A stretch of 47,585 nt of DNA from Planctomycetota bacterium (lineage in GTDB: Bacteria; Planctomycetota; UBA1135; GCA-002686595), in NCBI GenBank assembly GCA_029212845.1, contig JARGPD010000011.1, positions 1 to 47,585 on the forward strand, given 5' to 3'. Position numbers and translations under genes: made by a program. Below are positions 45,135-47,585 of this stretch, piece by piece (the stretch's first letter is position 1; each line of letters starts with the position of its first letter). The notes under the pieces were generated by a model. That model was not told the DNA's origin, made no database searches, and saw nothing but the letters and a program-made list of their open reading frames with translations.

Positions 45135-46871
45135 CTACTTGCGCCAGGTGCTGTCGACCGAGCCGGCCGCGGTGGCGAGGGGCAGCTGGAACTCGAAGCC
45201 CTGGTTGCGCTTCTTCGACGGGGCGAGGAAGTGCATCGTCACGATCGTAGCGGCAGGCTTGGGGACCTTGCCGGCATCGAGCTCGCGCTTGCTGAGCTCC
45301 TCGGCCTCACGCTGGTGGACGGCGACACGGCCGGGCGCGAGGCGGATCTCCTCGGGCTCCTCGCAGTAGACCCAGGCGACGATCTCGCCCTGGGTGTTGC
45401 TGAAGATCAGGGTCTCGCGGGTGACGTCGAAGGGGAACATGGGCTCCTCGACCTCGTCGCCCGCTTCCTCGTCGCCCTCCTCCTTGTCCTGCTTGTCCTT
45501 CGGCGGAGCCACCACGATCGGCTTGCTGCCGGCGCGGTACGCGACGGTGTAGGTCCCGGGCTCGAGGGCCGGCTCGATCAGGGGCACGGTCGTCGAGAAG
45601 GCGCCGACCTGAACCGGCAGTTCCACGCTCTTGTTCTTGAGGCTGGGCACGCCGCCGATGCGCGTCTCCTCGACGGGGATCATCGCGAGGTACTCGTAGG
45701 ACTTGATGACGCGGTAGTTGTCGGGTCCACCGGTGCCACGCTCGGAGATCCAGCGATCGATCGCCACGATCTGGGAGGGAGCGTAGTTGGTGTTGTCCGG
45801 GCGCTTGGACGTGGGCAGGTCCATGCGCAGGATCGAGTCCGCGATGTCGAGCCCGGGGATCGTGCTGGCGCTGCAGCGCATGCCCATGGCCGAGGTGGCC
45901 TGCCAGCGAGCGGTGCCGCGGCGGGTGGTCAGGCGCGTGGCCAGGGACGGGCTGCCGAAGTCTCCGCTGACCGCGACGCGGTGGTCGGCGTCGAACTCGG
46001 GCGTGACCTTCTCCTTGCTGCCTTGGATCTTGACCTCGAGGGGCTTGAACTTCGGGTAAGCCTTGAAGGGGCTGCGGGTCCACTCCCAGACGCTGCCGGA
46101 GAGGTCGTAGATGGGCTGCAGCTCGTCGGCGTTCTTGTCGGTCTTCTCGACCACGCGGCCCTTGGCGTCGACCCACGAGGCACCCTTCTCGTAGGAGCCG
46201 ACCGGCGTCGTCTTGCCGACGCGGGCCTCGACGCAGTTGGCGGCACCGACCACGAATTCATCACCCCAGGGGTAGAGGCGATCCTCGCTGCCACGGCCGG
46301 CGACCTGGTGCTCCTCTTCGCTGATCAAGCGCAGGCCGGCCCAGCGGGCGTAGGCCTCGGCCTGGTCGTGGGTGATGTAGACCACCGGGTGGTTGGCCAA
46401 GCCCTCGGGCACGGCCCAGTCGACGTCCTTCCAGTTCTTGCCCCACCAGGCCGAGTCCTTGAACTCGTCGAACTTCGGGATCGGCTGGCCGGCGTCGCGC
46501 GCGTCCTTCTTGGCCTTGCCGGTCTCGGTCGCGTAGGCGAGGCCCGCGGCGTCGATGGCGGCCTTGCCCCAGCTCATCGGCGGCTCGCTGCCGGTCGCTT
46601 CGATGAAGGCGGCGAACTGCTCGTTCGTGACCTCGGTCGGCATGTAGTAGAAGTCGTCGAGCTTGACCTCGTGCTTCGGGTACTCCGAGGCTAGGGGACG
46701 CAGCTGGAGCTTCTCGATCATCTCCTTGACGTAGTCCTTGTCCGCGCCGATCTCGTAGCGGTCGCCCTGGATCCTCACCATGCCGGGGGGGCCCTCTTGG
46801 GCCACCACGGGGGCGGTGGAGAATGCGAGGAGTGACAGGACTGGGGCGGTCAGCAGGGATTGTCGAATCAA
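45135..46871 (-). CDS. Exported formylglycine-generating-enzyme-fold (SUMF1) protein, paralogue B
   Basis: This 578-residue protein is taken to start at a TTG (46871), because GGAGGT stands 6 nt upstream and a signal peptide follows directly (IRQSLLTAPVLSLLAFST, cleavage near VVAQ). The SUMF1 domain covers about 30-340: LDDFYYMPTEVTNEQFAAFI, HPVVYITHDQAEAYARWAGL, RLISEEEHQVAGRG, LYPWGDEF, DLSGSVWEWTRSPF and GMRCSAS. The FGE catalytic Cys pair is absent, as in paralogue A (segment SGDFGSPSLATRLTTRRG). The C-terminal domain is beta-rich with an acidic insert (KEEGDEEAGDEVEE). The two paralogues share long identical stretches, so they arose by tandem duplication. Substrate or ligand unknown. Confidence 0.87.
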   Translation of the reverse strand: MIRQSLLTAPVLSLLAFSTAPVVAQEGPPGMVRIQGDRYEIGADKDYVKEMIEKLQLRPLASEYPKHEVKLDDFYYMPTEVTNEQFAAFIEATGSEPPMSWGKAAIDAAGLAYATETGKAKKDARDAGQPIPKFDEFKDSAWWGKNWKDVDWAVPEGLANHPVVYITHDQAEAYARWAGLRLISEEEHQVAGRGSEDRLYPWGDEFVVGAANCVEARVGKTTPVGSYEKGASWVDAKGRVVEKTDKNADELQPIYDLSGSVWEWTRSPFKAYPKFKPLEVKIQGSKEKVTPEFDADHRVAVSGDFGSPSLATRLTTRRGTARWQATSAMGMRCSASTIPGLDIADSILRMDLPTSKRPDNTNYAPSQIVAIDRWISERGTGGPDNYRVIKSYEYLAMIPVEETRIGGVPSLKNKSVELPVQVGAFSTTVPLIEPALEPGTYTVAYRAGSKPIVVAPPKDKQDKEEGDEEAGDEVEEPMFPFDVTRETLIFSNTQGEIVAWVYCEEPEEIRLAPGRVAVHQREAEELSKRELDAGKVPKPAATIVTMHFLAPSKKRNQGFEFQLPLATAAGSVDSTWRK

Positions 46872-46877
46872 GAGAGC

Positions 46878-46883
46878 ACCTCC
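46878..46883 (-). promoter_or_regulatory. Shine-Dalgarno fixing the TTG start of paralogue B
   Basis: On the minus strand GGAGGT stands 6 nt before the TTG at 46871. No in-frame ATG lies between it and the signal peptide, and the open frame further upstream (to 47381) crosses the divergent promoter region. Confidence 0.7.
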
Positions 46884-47115
46884 CGGAGGTCGGGGCCGGC
46901 CGCGCGCGGCGGTCGGAGTAGCGGGGGCCCGGAGGGGGCGGACAGGCTTGTCCGCGGGGGGCCCGAGCTCGGGTCGTGGAAGCGAAGAATGGTAGCGAGC
47001 CCGGCGGATCGCGCAAGGCCGGGTTTGCCACCGGGTTTCATACGTCAGGTCCTTGGCGTGGCAACCCGATTCTCTCGGCCCTGTGAGGATCCTGGGCGAG
47101 TACCTTACCCTCGCC

Positions 47116-47585
47116 ATGCAGGACCCCACCGACGATGCTCCCCGCGGCCAGAGCCTCCGCGTCCCCCCCAGCCTCGGCGGCAGCCGCCTGGACAAGGTCC
47201 TGGTCAAGGGCATGGGCGACCTCTCGCGGGAGCGCTTCAAGGAGCTGATTCTGGACGACTGCGTCCTGGTGGACGGGGAGGTCCAGAACCGCCCGTCGAC
47301 CGCGATCCCCGCGGGCGCGAAGGTCGAGGTGCTCTTCGAGATGCGTGATCGCACGCGCCCGGGCTCGGAGGAGGGCGCCACCTACGAGCTGCTGCACGAG
47401 GACGAGGCCTTCCTGATCGTGGCCAAGCCGGCCGGCATGGTCGTGCACCCCTCCGAGCGGGTGCGTGGTGGGACCCTCAGCGAGCTGCTCGCCGAGCGCT
47501 TCCCGGGCCTGCCGACGCCCCAGGGCGAGGACCGGCCGGGGATCGTGCACCGGCTGGATGCCGAGACCAGCGGCCTCCTGGTCGT
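47116..47585 (+). CDS. RluA/RluD-family 23S rRNA pseudouridine synthase (3' truncated by window end)
   Basis: The ATG at 47116 opens a frame that runs out of the window with no stop, giving 156 residues. It starts with an S4-like RNA-binding part: GGSRLDKVLVKGMGDLSRER, then KELILDDCVLVDGEV. The catalytic domain begins with YELLHEDEAFLIVAKPAGMV and VHPSERVRGGTLSELL, and reaches the signature GIVHRLDAETSGLLV. The Asp in HRLDAETSG is the catalytic residue of RluA-type synthases. The S4 domain favours RluD/RluC over RluA. The gene is divergent from the FGE-fold paralogue B; the 244-bp gap between them should hold both promoters, but none is obvious. Confidence 0.92.
   Translation, partial: MQDPTDDAPRGQSLRVPPSLGGSRLDKVLVKGMGDLSRERFKELILDDCVLVDGEVQNRPSTAIPAGAKVEVLFEMRDRTRPGSEEGATYELLHEDEAFLIVAKPAGMVVHPSERVRGGTLSELLAERFPGLPTPQGEDRPGIVHRLDAETSGLLV

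Overview
The window is a GC-rich (roughly 70% G+C), densely coded bacterial chromosome segment, most like a member of the Planctomycetota. The reasons are a bacterial microcompartment (BMC) shell operon; a sigma factor, protein kinase and TPR-protein cluster; large secreted beta-sandwich lipoproteins; a sulfatase-fold lipoprotein next to formylglycine-generating-enzyme-like proteins; and a Gram-negative envelope gene set (kdsA, secretin). Assignment below phylum is not possible from the sequence alone. No tRNA, rRNA, CRISPR array or insertion sequence was seen.

Bases 1-4702 form one tight plus-strand operon. It holds the 3' end of an unknown gene, then BMC-H, BMC-T, BMC-P, BMC-P and BMC-T shell genes, a 103-aa protein, an ACT-domain protein and a UPF0210/DUF711 protein, and ends at a perfect hairpin. 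The shell resembles that of Haliangium ochraceum. The 103-aa protein and the ACT protein share an N-terminal module like the one at the start of EutQ and EutT. The ACT/UPF0210 pair is a widespread pair of unknown function. Finding it as the distal end of a BMC operon is the most interesting observation here: it may be cargo or a regulator of an undescribed metabolosome.

Bases 4850-13557 hold signalling and repeat proteins: a response regulator with a variant HD-GYP domain, a short intergenic region rich in DnaA-box-like 9-mers, a P-loop NTPase, then a minus-strand operon of a TPR lipoprotein, a secreted TPR protein, a sigma-like factor and a degenerate protein kinase. Bases 13888-18604 encode three exported proteins. 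Bases 18819-21481 are rpsO-pnp with a long intercistronic hairpin.

Bases 21844-26969 carry a small exported protein, a lipoprotein secretin, a GspK-like protein and a solitary HyuB. Bases 27052-33231 are housekeeping genes in two runs: purA-uppS-cdsA and phoH-pgpH-ybeY. A FliA/WhiG-type sigma factor follows, then about 0.9 kb rich in hairpins with at most one small membrane protein gene, then an IscU-like protein lacking the third scaffold cysteine.

Bases 35604-37421 (minus strand) carry kdsA and a lipid kinase. They are followed on the plus strand by an RmlD-like reductase, valS and a sulfatase-fold lipoprotein whose nucleophile position is Thr. Two tandem minus-strand paralogues of the formylglycine-generating-enzyme fold, lacking the catalytic cysteines, come next. 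The window ends inside an RluA/RluD pseudouridine synthase gene.
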